Part shown: in pieces, positions 1 through 8,310 of the stretch
Numbering within the stretch: the first letter of the stretch is position 1
Layout: each line of letters starts with the position of its first letter
Source of the DNA: Anaerosporobacter faecicola
GTDB taxonomy: Bacteria; Bacillota; Clostridia; Lachnospirales; Lachnospiraceae
Direction: 5' to 3'
Assembly: GCF_012070565.1 (NCBI RefSeq)
Contig: NZ_JAAQRO010000049.1
Location: 1-64,000, forward strand
Length of the DNA: 64,000 bases
Notes under the pieces: generated by a model
What the model was told of the DNA's origin: nothing
What the model saw: the letters and a program-made list of their open reading frames with translations, nothing else
Databases searched by the model: none
Program-made: the position numbers and the translations under genes

Positions 1-61
1 ACTTTCCATCAAAATATTCTTTGCATGCTGCTAGCCTTATTTCTGTCGTATATTTGGACAT
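1..61 (-). CDS. IS3-family-like transposase OrfA, N-terminal fragment (cut by the window edge)
   Basis: The ATG at 61 on the minus strand is preceded by a strong AGGGGGA ribosome site and opens the peptide MSKYTTEIRLAACKEYFDGK before the window ends. Basic, helix-forming starts of the type MSKY(S/T)TE are typical of the helix-turn-helix OrfA protein of IS3/IS150-group elements, which binds the IS ends. Only 20 codons are visible, so neither OrfB, the frameshift region nor intactness can be judged. Confidence 0.55.
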   Translation of the reverse strand, partial: MSKYTTEIRLAACKEYFDGK

Positions 62-117
62 AAAAATTTCCCCCTAAGTAGATTTGGTTATTTACCTTGT
101 CTACTTAAGGGGAATCA
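1..117 (-). mobile_element. Left end of an IS3-family-like insertion sequence (partial, runs off the window)
   Basis: Read on the minus strand, the element begins TGATTCCCCTTAAGTAGACA at 117 and reaches a transposase start codon at 61. The TG dinucleotide at the tip, followed by a C-run and AAGT(A)GACA, resembles IS3/IS150-group terminal repeats. The 12-bp stretch at 99-111 is nearly repeated in inverted form at 71-83. The element splits a MATE gene whose reading frame resumes at 118, which places the boundary near 117/118. The family assignment is inference from the end sequence and 20 residues of transposase. Confidence 0.6.
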
Positions 118-717
118 TATCAGTTTAGCTCTCTTGGCTTTTTAATCCTACAAGCAATCATTCTTGCGTATGGGGAGCGGGTATCTGCAGCATTTAGTCT
201 TGGCAACAAGATTTCTAATTTATTATTAATACCAGTGTCAGCTTTAGGATCCGTTTTGGCAGCATTTGTTGGACAGAATGTTGGGGCAAGAAACAAAGAA
301 AGAGCAAAACAAGCATACAAAGTAAGTCGAAATGTTGCAGTTGGAATTGCTTGTATCGGTGGGGTAATCATATATCCATTCAGAGAGACCTTACTAGGAT
401 TACTTACAAATGATGGAAAGACACTTTCCATAGCAATGGAGTATTTGTTTTGGGTGCTGTTGACGCAACCACTCATGTCTTTATTTCAAAATTATATTGG
501 TGTATTTAATGGGTCAGGGAATACCCGATATTCCTTCTATATTGCTACAGCTAGGTTATGGGTAGTGCGTCTGCCTTTGATTTTGTTTATGCGTAATTTT
601 ACGAACTTTGGAAGAAGTGGGATTTGGTATGCGATGGTGATCAGTAACTTTATCATCATCTTATATGCGAAATACCTATTCCGTAAAGTTGATTTTGAAC
701 CAAAAATTACAACATAA
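118..717 (+). pseudogene. MATE-family multidrug efflux protein, C-terminal half, disrupted by an IS
   Basis: An open frame runs from 109 (after a TAA at 106) to the stop at 715. From codon 118 it encodes typical MATE C-terminal sequence: the segment AFSLGNKISNLLLIPVSALG, the GQNVGARN motif, and hydrophobic helices to a short basic tail. MATE proteins usually have about 450 residues and 12 helices; only about 200 residues are here. The upstream sequence is insertion-sequence DNA, so the 5' half must lie beyond the element, outside the window. A GTG at 235 could start a shorter product, but it has no ribosome site and would lack half the transporter. Most likely an inactivated Na+ or H+ coupled drug exporter. 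Confidence 0.8.
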
Positions 718-799
718 AGGAATAAAAGACGAAACCCAAAATCATATAGATTAAGAATCATTCATTAAGTATCATAAAGTAAAAGAATAATTCCCAATT

Positions 800-2167
800 T
801 TAATTTGATAAGAGTTCAGCAATAATCTGGAGACCTTTCTGTAAGTCTTCCATTGTCTCAGCAGCAGATAGGGAAATTCGTATATGGGTTAGCTTTGCTT
901 TGCTGCCTACAACGAATTTGTAAGCAGGCATTACAGTGATGCCTCGTTTGCTACAAGCCTTGGTAAATGCTTTTGGTGTCCATTTGTCCGGTAGTTTGTA
1001 CCAGGCGAACATATTTCCCTGACAGTAGGTCAAAGAAGAGGAATCTAGATATTGATTTAGTAGAGAGGAGCGGAGCGCAAGTTCTGCCCTCTTTTTTTCT
1101 ATAATGGAATCCACAAGATTGCTGGTAATACAATTACATAATAAGGCAACATTCAACGCAGAAGCCATGGATACGGTATCAATAATTGCTTGACAGATGA
1201 GGTGTCCAAAAGAAGCGTCTGCAACAAGGAACGCAGTACGAAGTCCAGGATAGCAAACCTTTGACATACCCGCAAGATAAATGCTTTTTTCTGGGTAATA
1301 AGCAGCAATTGGAACTTGTGTATGTTCTAGTAGATAACCATACATATCATCTTCAATGGAGATGAGATCATATTCTCGAATAACGGTTAGAAGTTGCTGT
1401 GTCCGTTTTTCACTTCGAAGGGCACCTGTGGGATTTTGGATAGAAGGCATTGTGTAGACACCTTTTATCGTTGTCCGATGACAGATTTGACGAAGACTGT
1501 CTGGTGTCATTCCTTCGTCATCCATCTCTACGGCTTCTAGCTGGATGCCCAGTCGCTTGGCAATTGTTTTGATTCCTGGATACGTATAACAGTCCACAGC
1601 TAACTTATCTCCTGGTTGAAATAAAGCAGAAAGAATACAGGTAAGAGCGTGATTGATTCCACTGGTGATCAAGATACGGGAAGAGTCGGTATGAATATGG
1701 AAACGACTGATCCAAACAGCACCAACTTCTCTATGAGAAAGGAGACCTTGTGGAGCAGTATAGCCTAGAAGATGCATAAAATCCTTCTGTTTCGTTAATT
1801 GGGATAGAAGTGGCGTGAGATCTGGATCTAGTTGCTCTAGTGGTTTTACTAATCCAAGGTCGATATTTTGGTAATATGTAGTTAGAGAATGAGCGGTGCT
1901 TGCATCAAGAAGGGCAGCTTGTGTACCTACATCACCTGCGATATAGGTACCATTACCAACGGATGCAGCAAGTAAACCGCGTTTGGTTGCTTCTTTGTAA
2001 GCACGGGTTACAGTGGTGACGTTAACACCAACAATATGCGCCAGTTCACGTTGTGTTGGTAATCGGTCTCCTGGTTTTAGAACGCCATTGTGAATATCAC
2101 GTTCAATCGCATCTGCAATGGCAAGGTATAATGCCATATCTGTATTGATTTCTTTTAAATTCCACAT
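800..2167 (-). CDS. MocR/PdxR-type transcriptional regulator (GntR HTH fused to an aminotransferase-like domain)
   Basis: 455 residues. Residues 1-75 form a winged HTH of the GntR type (GVLKPGDRLPTQRELAHIVG). About residues 110-455 are a fold-type I aminotransferase domain with the PLP-lysine region GMSKVCYPGLR and the upstream signature ISIEDDMYG. Such proteins bind PLP or an aldimine and control nearby PLP, GABA or amino-acid genes. The ATG at 2167 is chosen because an AGGAGGTG site sits 4 bases upstream; a longer frame to 2200 has none. It diverges from a PLP-dependent decarboxylase, its probable target. The effector is unknown. Confidence 0.88.
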   Translation of the reverse strand: MWNLKEINTDMALYLAIADAIERDIHNGVLKPGDRLPTQRELAHIVGVNVTTVTRAYKEATKRGLLAASVGNGTYIAGDVGTQAALLDASTAHSLTTYYQNIDLGLVKPLEQLDPDLTPLLSQLTKQKDFMHLLGYTAPQGLLSHREVGAVWISRFHIHTDSSRILITSGINHALTCILSALFQPGDKLAVDCYTYPGIKTIAKRLGIQLEAVEMDDEGMTPDSLRQICHRTTIKGVYTMPSIQNPTGALRSEKRTQQLLTVIREYDLISIEDDMYGYLLEHTQVPIAAYYPEKSIYLAGMSKVCYPGLRTAFLVADASFGHLICQAIIDTVSMASALNVALLCNCITSNLVDSIIEKKRAELALRSSLLNQYLDSSSLTYCQGNMFAWYKLPDKWTPKAFTKACSKRGITVMPAYKFVVGSKAKLTHIRISLSAAETMEDLQKGLQIIAELLSN

Positions 2168-2202
2168 GTTGCACCTCCTGTTATGTATTCTGTATATCAT
2201 TC

Positions 2203-2217
2203 CGATTTATTAAATCG
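2203..2217. promoter_or_regulatory. 15-bp perfect palindrome in the divergent promoter region
   Basis: CGATTTATTAAATCG is a perfect palindrome around the T at 2210, in the 178-bp gap between the MocR-type regulator and the decarboxylase. Its position 36 bp upstream of the regulator's start suits an autoregulatory operator. This is inferred from symmetry and location only. Confidence 0.4.
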
Positions 2218-2258
2218 TACCATTTGTATATTGTGAAATCAATCATAAAATGAAGATA

Positions 2259-2311
2259 CATTGTCTTACCTACAATGCTTCATTGACGGTGCGATCGGTT
2301 CGTTCTATAAT
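2259..2311 (+). promoter_or_regulatory. Sigma-A promoter of the decarboxylase with an inverted-repeat operator candidate
   Basis: TTGACG (2283-2288) and TATAAT (2306-2311) are separated by exactly 17 bp, a near-perfect sigma-A promoter. Just upstream, CATTGT (2259-2264) and ACAATG (2272-2277) form an inverted repeat with a 7-bp spacer, in the usual place for an activator. MocR regulators usually activate the divergent gene, so this is the best candidate binding site. The promoter also shows that translation cannot start at 2250 and supports the start at 2346. Confidence 0.65.
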
Positions 2312-2345
2312 CCAGGTAATCAAAGAAGTAGAGGAGGAGTATTTG

Positions 2346-3716
2346 ATGAGAATAGAACAAATGAAACTAGAACAAAGGGATGGAGAATTATTAGATCAGG
2401 TGGTATCTTATGCGAAAGACTATTTAAAAGAATTAGAAAAATTGCAGGTGTATCCAGATGAAAAATCGCTTAATCAATTAGAAGTATTTGATGAGGAACT
2501 GCAAGCAGAAGGAACGAAAGCACAAACGGTTTTAGAGATGTTACAGAATTACGGGAAAGATGCTACGGTTAACCATGGAGGGGGAAAATATTTTGGTTTC
2601 GTAATGGGAGGGAATCTTCCCGTAAGCCAGTATGCTAGAGTATTGGCTGATATATGGGATCAGAATGCAGGCTTATATCTATCCTCTCCTATTGCTGGTA
2701 AACTGGAGGAAGTTTGTGAAAGATGGCTGGTTTCTCTACTGGGGCTACCAGAACATACAGCAGCTTCCTTTGTAAGTGGTTCTAGTATGGCAAACTTTTA
2801 TGCTTTATTAACTGCTCGAAATGAAGTACTAAGACGCCAAGGATATGACGTGGTACAACAAGGGTTATATCATACGAAACCAATTCGAGTAGTTTTAGGG
2901 GAAGAGGCACATTCGTCTATTATAAAAGCATTGGTGTTGGCTGGTTTTGGGAAGGAGAGTATGGAGTTTGTACCAGTGGATGACCAAGGGAGAATGCGGG
3001 CAGACCAAGTGCCGGAATTGGATGAGAATACGGTATTGATCCTTCAAGCTGGGCATGTTAACACGGGAGCCTTTGATCCATTTGATGAATTATGTGATAA
3101 AGCAAGAAAAGCAGGTGCATGGATTCATATCGATGGTGCATTTGGATTATGGGCAGCGACATCAAAGACGCGGAAGAATTTGACGAAAGGAATTGAGAAA
3201 GCCGACTCGTGGACAGTGGATGCCCATAAGACATTGAATATTCCATACGACAGTGGAATTGCATTTTGCAGAAATCGTGAAAGTCTAGTACGAACGATGC
3301 AAGCATCTGGTTCTTACATACAATTTAGCGAACATAGAGATGGAATGCTCTATGGGGTTGAGATGTCGAGAAGAGCAAGAGGAATTGAATTGTGGGCAGC
3401 ACTAAAATACTTGGGAAGAGATGGTGTTGCGAAACTTATTGATACCTTATGTGAACAAGCCAGTTATCTTGCTAATCGATTGAAAGCAATGGGCTTATTG
3501 GTGGAAAATGAAGTTGTATATAATCAGGTAATTGTAAGAAGAGAGACAGAGGAAGAAACGCAACAGTTACTGAAAGCAATTCAGGATTCCTGTGAAATCT
3601 GGTGTGGTGGAGCCATACATCAAGGTAGAAAAGTAATTCGCTTTAGTGTGTGTTCTTGGCAGATGACAAGAGAAGCATTGGATCAAAGTGTTGCTTGCAT
3701 CAGTAAGTTACTGTAG
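2346..3716 (+). CDS. Pyridoxal-phosphate-dependent group II amino-acid decarboxylase
   Basis: 456 residues, fold-type I PLP enzyme of the glutamate/aromatic amino-acid decarboxylase superfamily. The PLP lysine is in the signature SWTVDAHKTLNIPYD (about K295), the cofactor-binding aspartate is in WIHIDGAFGLW, and the ring-stacking histidine is in GEEAHSSIIKAL. The start at 2346 has AGAGGAGGAG 6 bases upstream and lies downstream of a consensus promoter. The substrate cannot be read from motifs; aromatic amino acid, glutamate and diaminobutyrate decarboxylases and aldehyde synthases all look alike here. It is divergent from the MocR-type regulator, which probably controls it. Confidence 0.85.
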   Translation: MRIEQMKLEQRDGELLDQVVSYAKDYLKELEKLQVYPDEKSLNQLEVFDEELQAEGTKAQTVLEMLQNYGKDATVNHGGGKYFGFVMGGNLPVSQYARVLADIWDQNAGLYLSSPIAGKLEEVCERWLVSLLGLPEHTAASFVSGSSMANFYALLTARNEVLRRQGYDVVQQGLYHTKPIRVVLGEEAHSSIIKALVLAGFGKESMEFVPVDDQGRMRADQVPELDENTVLILQAGHVNTGAFDPFDELCDKARKAGAWIHIDGAFGLWAATSKTRKNLTKGIEKADSWTVDAHKTLNIPYDSGIAFCRNRESLVRTMQASGSYIQFSEHRDGMLYGVEMSRRARGIELWAALKYLGRDGVAKLIDTLCEQASYLANRLKAMGLLVENEVVYNQVIVRRETEEETQQLLKAIQDSCEIWCGGAIHQGRKVIRFSVCSWQMTREALDQSVACISKLL

Positions 3717-3744
3717 TGGGGTTGCACTTCGTGATTTGACACCC

Positions 3745-3773
3745 TTACCAAACGGTCTGCAGTGTGCTATACT
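3745..3773 (+). promoter_or_regulatory. Candidate extended -10 promoter for the VOC gene
   Basis: TTACCA (3745-3750) and TATACT (3768-3773) are 17 bp apart, and a TG at 3765-3766 makes an extended -10. The VOC gene starts 36 bp downstream with a good ribosome site. Confidence 0.5.
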
Positions 3774-3808
3774 TTATTATTATTGAGCCGTTAGGAAGGA
3801 GAGAGAGA

Positions 3809-4237
3809 ATGAAACAAGCAATTGTACATATCGCATTAGTCGTAAGAGATTATGATGAAGCAATCCAATTTTATACGGAGAAGCTACATTTTACTTTAGT
3901 AGAAGATACATACCAACCAGAACAAGACAAGCGTTGGGTCGTCGTATCCCCACCAGGAACCAATGGAACAACGATTCTATTGGCGCGTGCATCGAAACCG
4001 GTTCAAGAACCATTCATTGGAGATCAAGCAGGAGGCAGAGTGTTCTTGTTCCTTGGAACGGATGACTTCTGGAGAGATTTTGACGAGATGAAGGAAAAGC
4101 AGATTGAATTCGTAAGAGAACCAAAAGAAACAGATTACGGAATCGTTGCAGTATTCAAAGATTTATATGGAAACTTATGGGATCTGGTGCAATTCAAAGA
4201 GGGACACCCTATGTATAAACGAGTTATGAAGGAATAA
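3809..4237 (+). CDS. VOC-superfamily protein (glyoxalase/bleomycin-resistance/dioxygenase fold)
   Basis: 142 residues, normal for a single two-module VOC protein. It starts VHIALVVRDYDEAIQFYTEK, the classic first beta-alpha module with a metal-ligand-position histidine, and ends with VFKDLYGNLWDLVQF, the last module with a conserved aromatic and acidic position. VOC members bind a divalent metal and act as lyases, dioxygenases or resistance proteins; the reaction cannot be inferred here. The ATG at 3809 follows AGGAAGGAG. A possible transcript partner is the hydrolase gene 61 bp downstream. Confidence 0.82.
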   Translation: MKQAIVHIALVVRDYDEAIQFYTEKLHFTLVEDTYQPEQDKRWVVVSPPGTNGTTILLARASKPVQEPFIGDQAGGRVFLFLGTDDFWRDFDEMKEKQIEFVREPKETDYGIVAVFKDLYGNLWDLVQFKEGHPMYKRVMKE

Positions 4238-4298
4238 TAAGGTATTTGATCCTTTATCCGTAAGAAAGAATGATATAGAGATGGATTGGAAGATGTAG

Positions 4299-4883
4299 AT
4301 GAAAGAAAAACGTAAGAAAAGCGCAATGATTATATTACATGAGATATATGGTATGAATCCGTTCATTCAAGATATGGTTTCTAAGTGGAAAGACTTTGGT
4401 TATGATGTTGTGGGTCTTGATCTATTGCAACGAGACTCCTTTCCCTATGAGAAAGCAGAGGAGGCGTATTCCTATTTCATCAACCAGGTTGGATTTGATG
4501 CCTATATACAAGTCAATGAGCAGATCCATGAACTTAAGAAAAACCATGAGAACGTCTATGTATTAGGATTTAGCGTAGGAGCAACGATTGCATGGAGATG
4601 TTCTGAAAATCCAGAATGTGATGGAATTATAGCCTGTTATGGTTCACGGATTCGTGACTATATGAATGTGAAGCCAGCATGTAAGGTGAAATTGATTTTC
4701 GCAGAGCAGGATTCTTTTCCTGTTGATCTGGTGATGGAGAGATTACAGGGAATTCCAAACGTGCAATGCGAAAAGTGGAAGGCACATCATGGATTTCTAG
4801 ATTCCTATTCCATGTATTATCAACCAGAGTATACAGAGAAGATTTTAGGTGAGATGGAAGAATTTTATGATGCCTGTGAGTAG
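4299..4883 (+). CDS. Dienelactone-hydrolase-family alpha/beta hydrolase
   Basis: 194 residues with the alpha/beta-hydrolase core. It opens with the strand and oxyanion region MIILHEIYGMNPFI, has the nucleophile elbow GFSVGA (Ser92), a downstream acidic residue in FAEQDSFP, and a C-terminal histidine in AHHGFLD. True dienelactone hydrolases use cysteine at the nucleophile position; serine here suggests a carboxylesterase-like relative. There is no signal peptide, so it is cytoplasmic. The ribosome site (GGAAG) is weak. It follows the VOC gene and may be co-transcribed with it. Confidence 0.75.
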   Translation: MKEKRKKSAMIILHEIYGMNPFIQDMVSKWKDFGYDVVGLDLLQRDSFPYEKAEEAYSYFINQVGFDAYIQVNEQIHELKKNHENVYVLGFSVGATIAWRCSENPECDGIIACYGSRIRDYMNVKPACKVKLIFAEQDSFPVDLVMERLQGIPNVQCEKWKAHHGFLDSYSMYYQPEYTEKILGEMEEFYDACE

Positions 4884-5059
4884 ATGATTACGAAGGAATT
4901 CGTTCCAATACACTACGTAAGACTGGTTTGTTAGATTCCCGAGCTCTAACAATTTTATGGTGGCAAGCTTAGTTGGAAAAGAAATTTTGGGACAATAATG
5001 TAGACGAGTATCAAAATTAGAAGAAATGAGTAGGAAAAGCACAATAAGAGAATATCAGG

Positions 5060-5067
5060 CATACAAT
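5060..5067 (+). promoter_or_regulatory. Possible sigma-E -10 element upstream of sigK
   Basis: CATACAAT matches the sigma-E -10 consensus and lies 35 bp before the sigK start. In Bacillus, sigK is transcribed in the mother cell by sigma-E with SpoIIID. The expected -35 region is only a weak match (around ACAATA at 5042-5047), so this is a suggestion. Confidence 0.35.
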
Positions 5068-5101
5068 AATAATAAACTATTCGTTTTGAGGTGCTTATAC
5101 A

Positions 5102-5725
5102 GTGAAATCATTTCCGAAGCCATTAAGCACCACCGAGGAAAAGTCTTATCTCATGCAATACAAGAACGGAAGTCAGGAGGCTAGAAGTATCCTGATTGAA
5201 CGTAATTTACGTTTAGTTGCTCACATTGTTAAGAAATATAGTGCCCCAGACAAGGAAGTGGACGATTTAATTTCGATTGGTACCATTGGATTAATCAAAG
5301 CTATCGATACGTTTGATGCAGATAAAGGAATTCGTCTGGCTACCTATGCTTCTCGTTGCATAGATAATGAGCTTCTTATGATGCTTCGGAGCGGGAAAAA
5401 ACAGTCGAAGGAAGTTTATCTGTATGAGCCAATTGGTGCCGATAAGGAAGGAAACGAAATTAATCTCCTGGATATCATTGAGTCAGTAGACGAGGATATC
5501 GTTGATACGATGGATACCCGTGAGAATATCGTAAAATTAAAACAATTTGTGCATAAGTTACTAACCGATCGTGAGAAAGAGATAATAATACTACGATATG
5601 GACTGGGAGGCAGAGAAGAAGTAACCCAACGAGAAATTGCTGTCAGACTGGGTATTTCAAGAAGTTATGTGAGCAGGATTGAAAAAAAGGCATTGAGGAA
5701 ATTACGTGAGAAATTTGATAAGTAA
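5102..5725 (+). CDS. sigK: RNA polymerase sporulation sigma factor SigK (late mother cell)
   Basis: 207 residues with sigma-70 regions 2 to 4. The start FPKPLSTTEEKSYLMQY and segments NLRLVAHIVKKY, DLISIGTIGLIKAIDTF and LGISRSYVSRIEKKALRKL match SigK proteins as I recall them. It directs late mother-cell genes such as dpaAB, which lies 13 kb away in this window. The start is GTG at 5102 with GAGGTG upstream. An in-frame TGA at 5087 shows that the protein begins where mature Bacillus SigK begins, with no room for the 20-residue inhibitory pro-sequence. The gene is continuous, with no skin-type insertion. A strong terminator follows. Confidence 0.9.
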   Translation: MKSFPKPLSTTEEKSYLMQYKNGSQEARSILIERNLRLVAHIVKKYSAPDKEVDDLISIGTIGLIKAIDTFDADKGIRLATYASRCIDNELLMMLRSGKKQSKEVYLYEPIGADKEGNEINLLDIIESVDEDIVDTMDTRENIVKLKQFVHKLLTDREKEIIILRYGLGGREEVTQREIAVRLGISRSYVSRIEKKALRKLREKFDK

Positions 5726-5732
5726 GATATGG

Positions 5733-5789
5733 AAAAAGAAAGAGTGTGATGAAATCGAGCATAGGATTTCATGAACACTCTTTCTTTTG
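5733..5789 (+). terminator. Terminator after sigK
   Basis: AAAGAAAGAGTGT pairs with ACACTCTTTCTTT, and the stem extends inward (GATGAAATC with GATTTCAT) to a loop of about 8 bases. A T-rich tail follows. The stem is symmetric enough to act in both directions, but no gene opposes it here. Confidence 0.75.
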
Positions 5790-5843
5790 TATGGATAAGA
5801 TTCGATAAATGATTTCGTAAATAAGCAAGCAAAAGGAAAGGTT

Positions 5844-5863
5844 TTGTTCATAATTGTTCATAA
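5844..5863. promoter_or_regulatory. Tandem 10-bp direct repeat upstream of the FtsX-type ABC operon
   Basis: TTGTTCATAA occurs twice head to tail with no spacer, one helical turn apart. This is typical of sites bound by a response regulator dimer on one DNA face. It lies 78 bp before the permease start, with a candidate promoter (TTGCTA, 16 bp, TAAGAT) in between at about 5890-5917. No regulator gene is adjacent. Confidence 0.5.
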
Positions 5864-5940
5864 ATTCCCTATTTTTATTTCAGAATTCCTTGCTAAAATA
5901 GTATTTGTAAGTAAGATACAAAATACTAGGAGGGAAGAGT

Positions 5941-8241
5941 ATGTGGTTACATAAATTAAGAAAAAGAAAAGGACAGGTATGTGTAATCTTCTTGATGCTG
6001 TTAACATCAACTTTGCTCATGGCAGGATCGTTGGGGATATTTACTTCGTTGATAAAGCCTTATGAAGAGTTTGTTGAGGAGACCGATGCACCTTCTGTTC
6101 GTGCATTCTTATATGAAGAAGGGCAGGAGGAGAACGTAGAAATGTTTACTCGCTTAGAGGAAGTTGCGCGTGTAATTCCGTTGAAACGATATATGGTGGA
6201 GGAAAAAGTAACCTATCAGGAGAAGACGGTTAATGAGACGATCGCTTTGGTAGAATACCAGGAAGAAGCCTTTGCGAATATCCGAATGATTCAGGGGGAG
6301 AACACTAGACCGAATGAGGAGGAATGTCTGATGCCATATGCATTAGCCAATTCCTTGGGGATGAAAGTTGGGGAGCAGCTTTTCATACAAGTAGGGGAAA
6401 CAAGGAAGCAATATACCATATGTGGATTCTATACTGCACCATATTCCTGCAATATTCTCTATCAATCCGAGATCCTTGTGGCCAGTTTACCAGAGGGGGT
6501 AACACAGACAGTTAGTTATTCTATCTATGGGAAAGATTCCTATAGTGGTCAGGATATTGTAGATGCTTATGTGGCAGCCAATAATGGGATAATGGATGGC
6601 CGATTCGATACCATTGAAGATGTGGTCAGCAACATTACATTAAATGAGAAAATCCTTGGAGGTATTTTGCTAGCGTTAAGCGTGATTGCATTTCTTGTCT
6701 GTGTGGTCATGATTCGGTTCTTAATAAAAAATGCACTATATCATGATCGGAAAACAATTGCAGTATATAAAACAATCGGATACCAACAACGGGATATCCT
6801 TCATATGTATATGAAATTCTATATGAGCATCGCATTGGTAGGTACATTCGTGGGAGCGGTAGCATCCCCAATCTTGTCATCTAGTTTTATTAAGCCAGCT
6901 TTTCGAAACATTGGATTAGAAAAGACGTCCATCAGTTGGTGGCCAAGACTTATTGTTATGATAGGAGTTCTAATACTAATTGCCATACAAGTATTACTTG
7001 GTGTTCACAAATGGAAAAAGGTAAAACCAGTCATCGTACTCAATGATCGAGAAAGTACGTTGGGCGTTAAGAAAGTGAAAAATCCCAAATGGAAAGGCAG
7101 TATGGATTTTTCTCCAATGCATATGGCACGCCGTTTAATCCAGAGAAATAAAAAAAGTACCATCTATGTAATTATTACCTGTTTCTTATCCATCTATATG
7201 GTGAATTTCGCAATTGTTGCATATACCAATGTAAGCAGCATGCCAGAGAATAATTATTATTGGTTAGGATTTGACGAGCATGATGTATCTCTAATTACGA
7301 TGAATCATGCAAAATTTCAAGAGAATTGTGAAACAATTGCCCAATTACCAGAAGTGGATCGATTGGTTTTGAATAAATTTGATTTCCATGCTTCAATGAA
7401 ATGGCAGAAAGGGATGGCAAATCCTAATATTGAATGTATGGTCTATGATACTTATGAAGGAATTACAATGCCAATGGTAGAAGGAAGAAACCCCAAAGCT
7501 GAGAACGAAATCGTAGTTGGGAATCTTTTAGCGAAGGAACTTCACAAACAGATTGGAGATTATATTGATCTATACTTTGGTACGGATAAAAAAGTAAGCT
7601 TGTTAATCGTCGGTACCTTCCAAAGTTTTATGAATATGGGGAGATGTGTTCGCCTACTGGGGGATACCATACTAGGAGCAGGAGTTGACTTCCATTATAC
7701 CGATGCTTCTGTCTATCTAAAGGATTCGTGTACACCACAAGAATTTGTTGATGCATATGAAGCAGATTATAAAGATAGTATTAAGATACAAAAGAGAACC
7801 GATAAGTATGATGAAATGCTGGACGAAATCTGCGACCCACAGTTGGCAGCGATTGGACCTTTTATAGCCATTGTTTTGGTGATTGGTTGTTTGAATATCA
7901 TCTGTATCATCTACTTACAGAATATAACGAATAGAAGAAAATATGCAATCTACAAGAGTATTGGGTATTCGGTTTCCCACCTAATTCGAATGAATATCTG
8001 GTATGTGGGGATAATCGCAGTAGCCTCCGTAATCGTTGCGGTACCAATTTTTGTCTTTGCTTATCCAAAGATCATGACCTTATCCATGAGTATGTTTGGA
8101 TTTGCAAAATACCCTGTATTTTTCCAACCAGGGATTATGTTTTTTGGGAACCTAGCCTTAATGGTTCTGTTCTTAATCAGTGCCTTATTGACATCAAAAT
8201 CTCTTCGAGGAAGTCAATTGAAAGAACTAGCACAAGAGTAA
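5941..8241 (+). CDS. ABC transporter permease, FtsX/MacB type with two extracellular domains
   Basis: 766 residues. The topology is one N-terminal helix (about 13-37), an extracellular domain (38-235), three helices (236-262, 283-310, 337-358), then the same plan repeated: one helix (about 408-428), a second extracellular domain, and three helices (639-660, 684-705, 733-755). The duplicated YKTIGYQQRDIL and YKSIGYSVSHLI segments mark the coupling helices that touch the ATPase. This is the FtsX-like layout of lipid, lipoprotein or peptide-handling mechanotransmission ABC systems. Its ATPase gene starts 69 bp downstream. The ATG follows AGGAGGG. Confidence 0.87.
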   Translation: MWLHKLRKRKGQVCVIFLMLLTSTLLMAGSLGIFTSLIKPYEEFVEETDAPSVRAFLYEEGQEENVEMFTRLEEVARVIPLKRYMVEEKVTYQEKTVNETIALVEYQEEAFANIRMIQGENTRPNEEECLMPYALANSLGMKVGEQLFIQVGETRKQYTICGFYTAPYSCNILYQSEILVASLPEGVTQTVSYSIYGKDSYSGQDIVDAYVAANNGIMDGRFDTIEDVVSNITLNEKILGGILLALSVIAFLVCVVMIRFLIKNALYHDRKTIAVYKTIGYQQRDILHMYMKFYMSIALVGTFVGAVASPILSSSFIKPAFRNIGLEKTSISWWPRLIVMIGVLILIAIQVLLGVHKWKKVKPVIVLNDRESTLGVKKVKNPKWKGSMDFSPMHMARRLIQRNKKSTIYVIITCFLSIYMVNFAIVAYTNVSSMPENNYYWLGFDEHDVSLITMNHAKFQENCETIAQLPEVDRLVLNKFDFHASMKWQKGMANPNIECMVYDTYEGITMPMVEGRNPKAENEIVVGNLLAKELHKQIGDYIDLYFGTDKKVSLLIVGTFQSFMNMGRCVRLLGDTILGAGVDFHYTDASVYLKDSCTPQEFVDAYEADYKDSIKIQKRTDKYDEMLDEICDPQLAAIGPFIAIVLVIGCLNIICIIYLQNITNRRKYAIYKSIGYSVSHLIRMNIWYVGIIAVASVIVAVPIFVFAYPKIMTLSMSMFGFAKYPVFFQPGIMFFGNLALMVLFLISALLTSKSLRGSQLKELAQE

Positions 8242-8310
8242 TCAGGCAAATTGTATAGCAGTTGGTGCAATCCATATTGGAAATATCACATAGAAATGAG
8301 AGGGAGATTT

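Noticed and set aside
2250-2345. Upstream extension of the decarboxylase to an ATG at 2250
   Set aside because: A TTGACG-17-TATAAT promoter at 2283-2311 lies inside it, and the strong ribosome site serves the ATG at 2346.
5102-5725. sigK split by a skin-like element
   Set aside because: The gene is continuous from region 2 to region 4.
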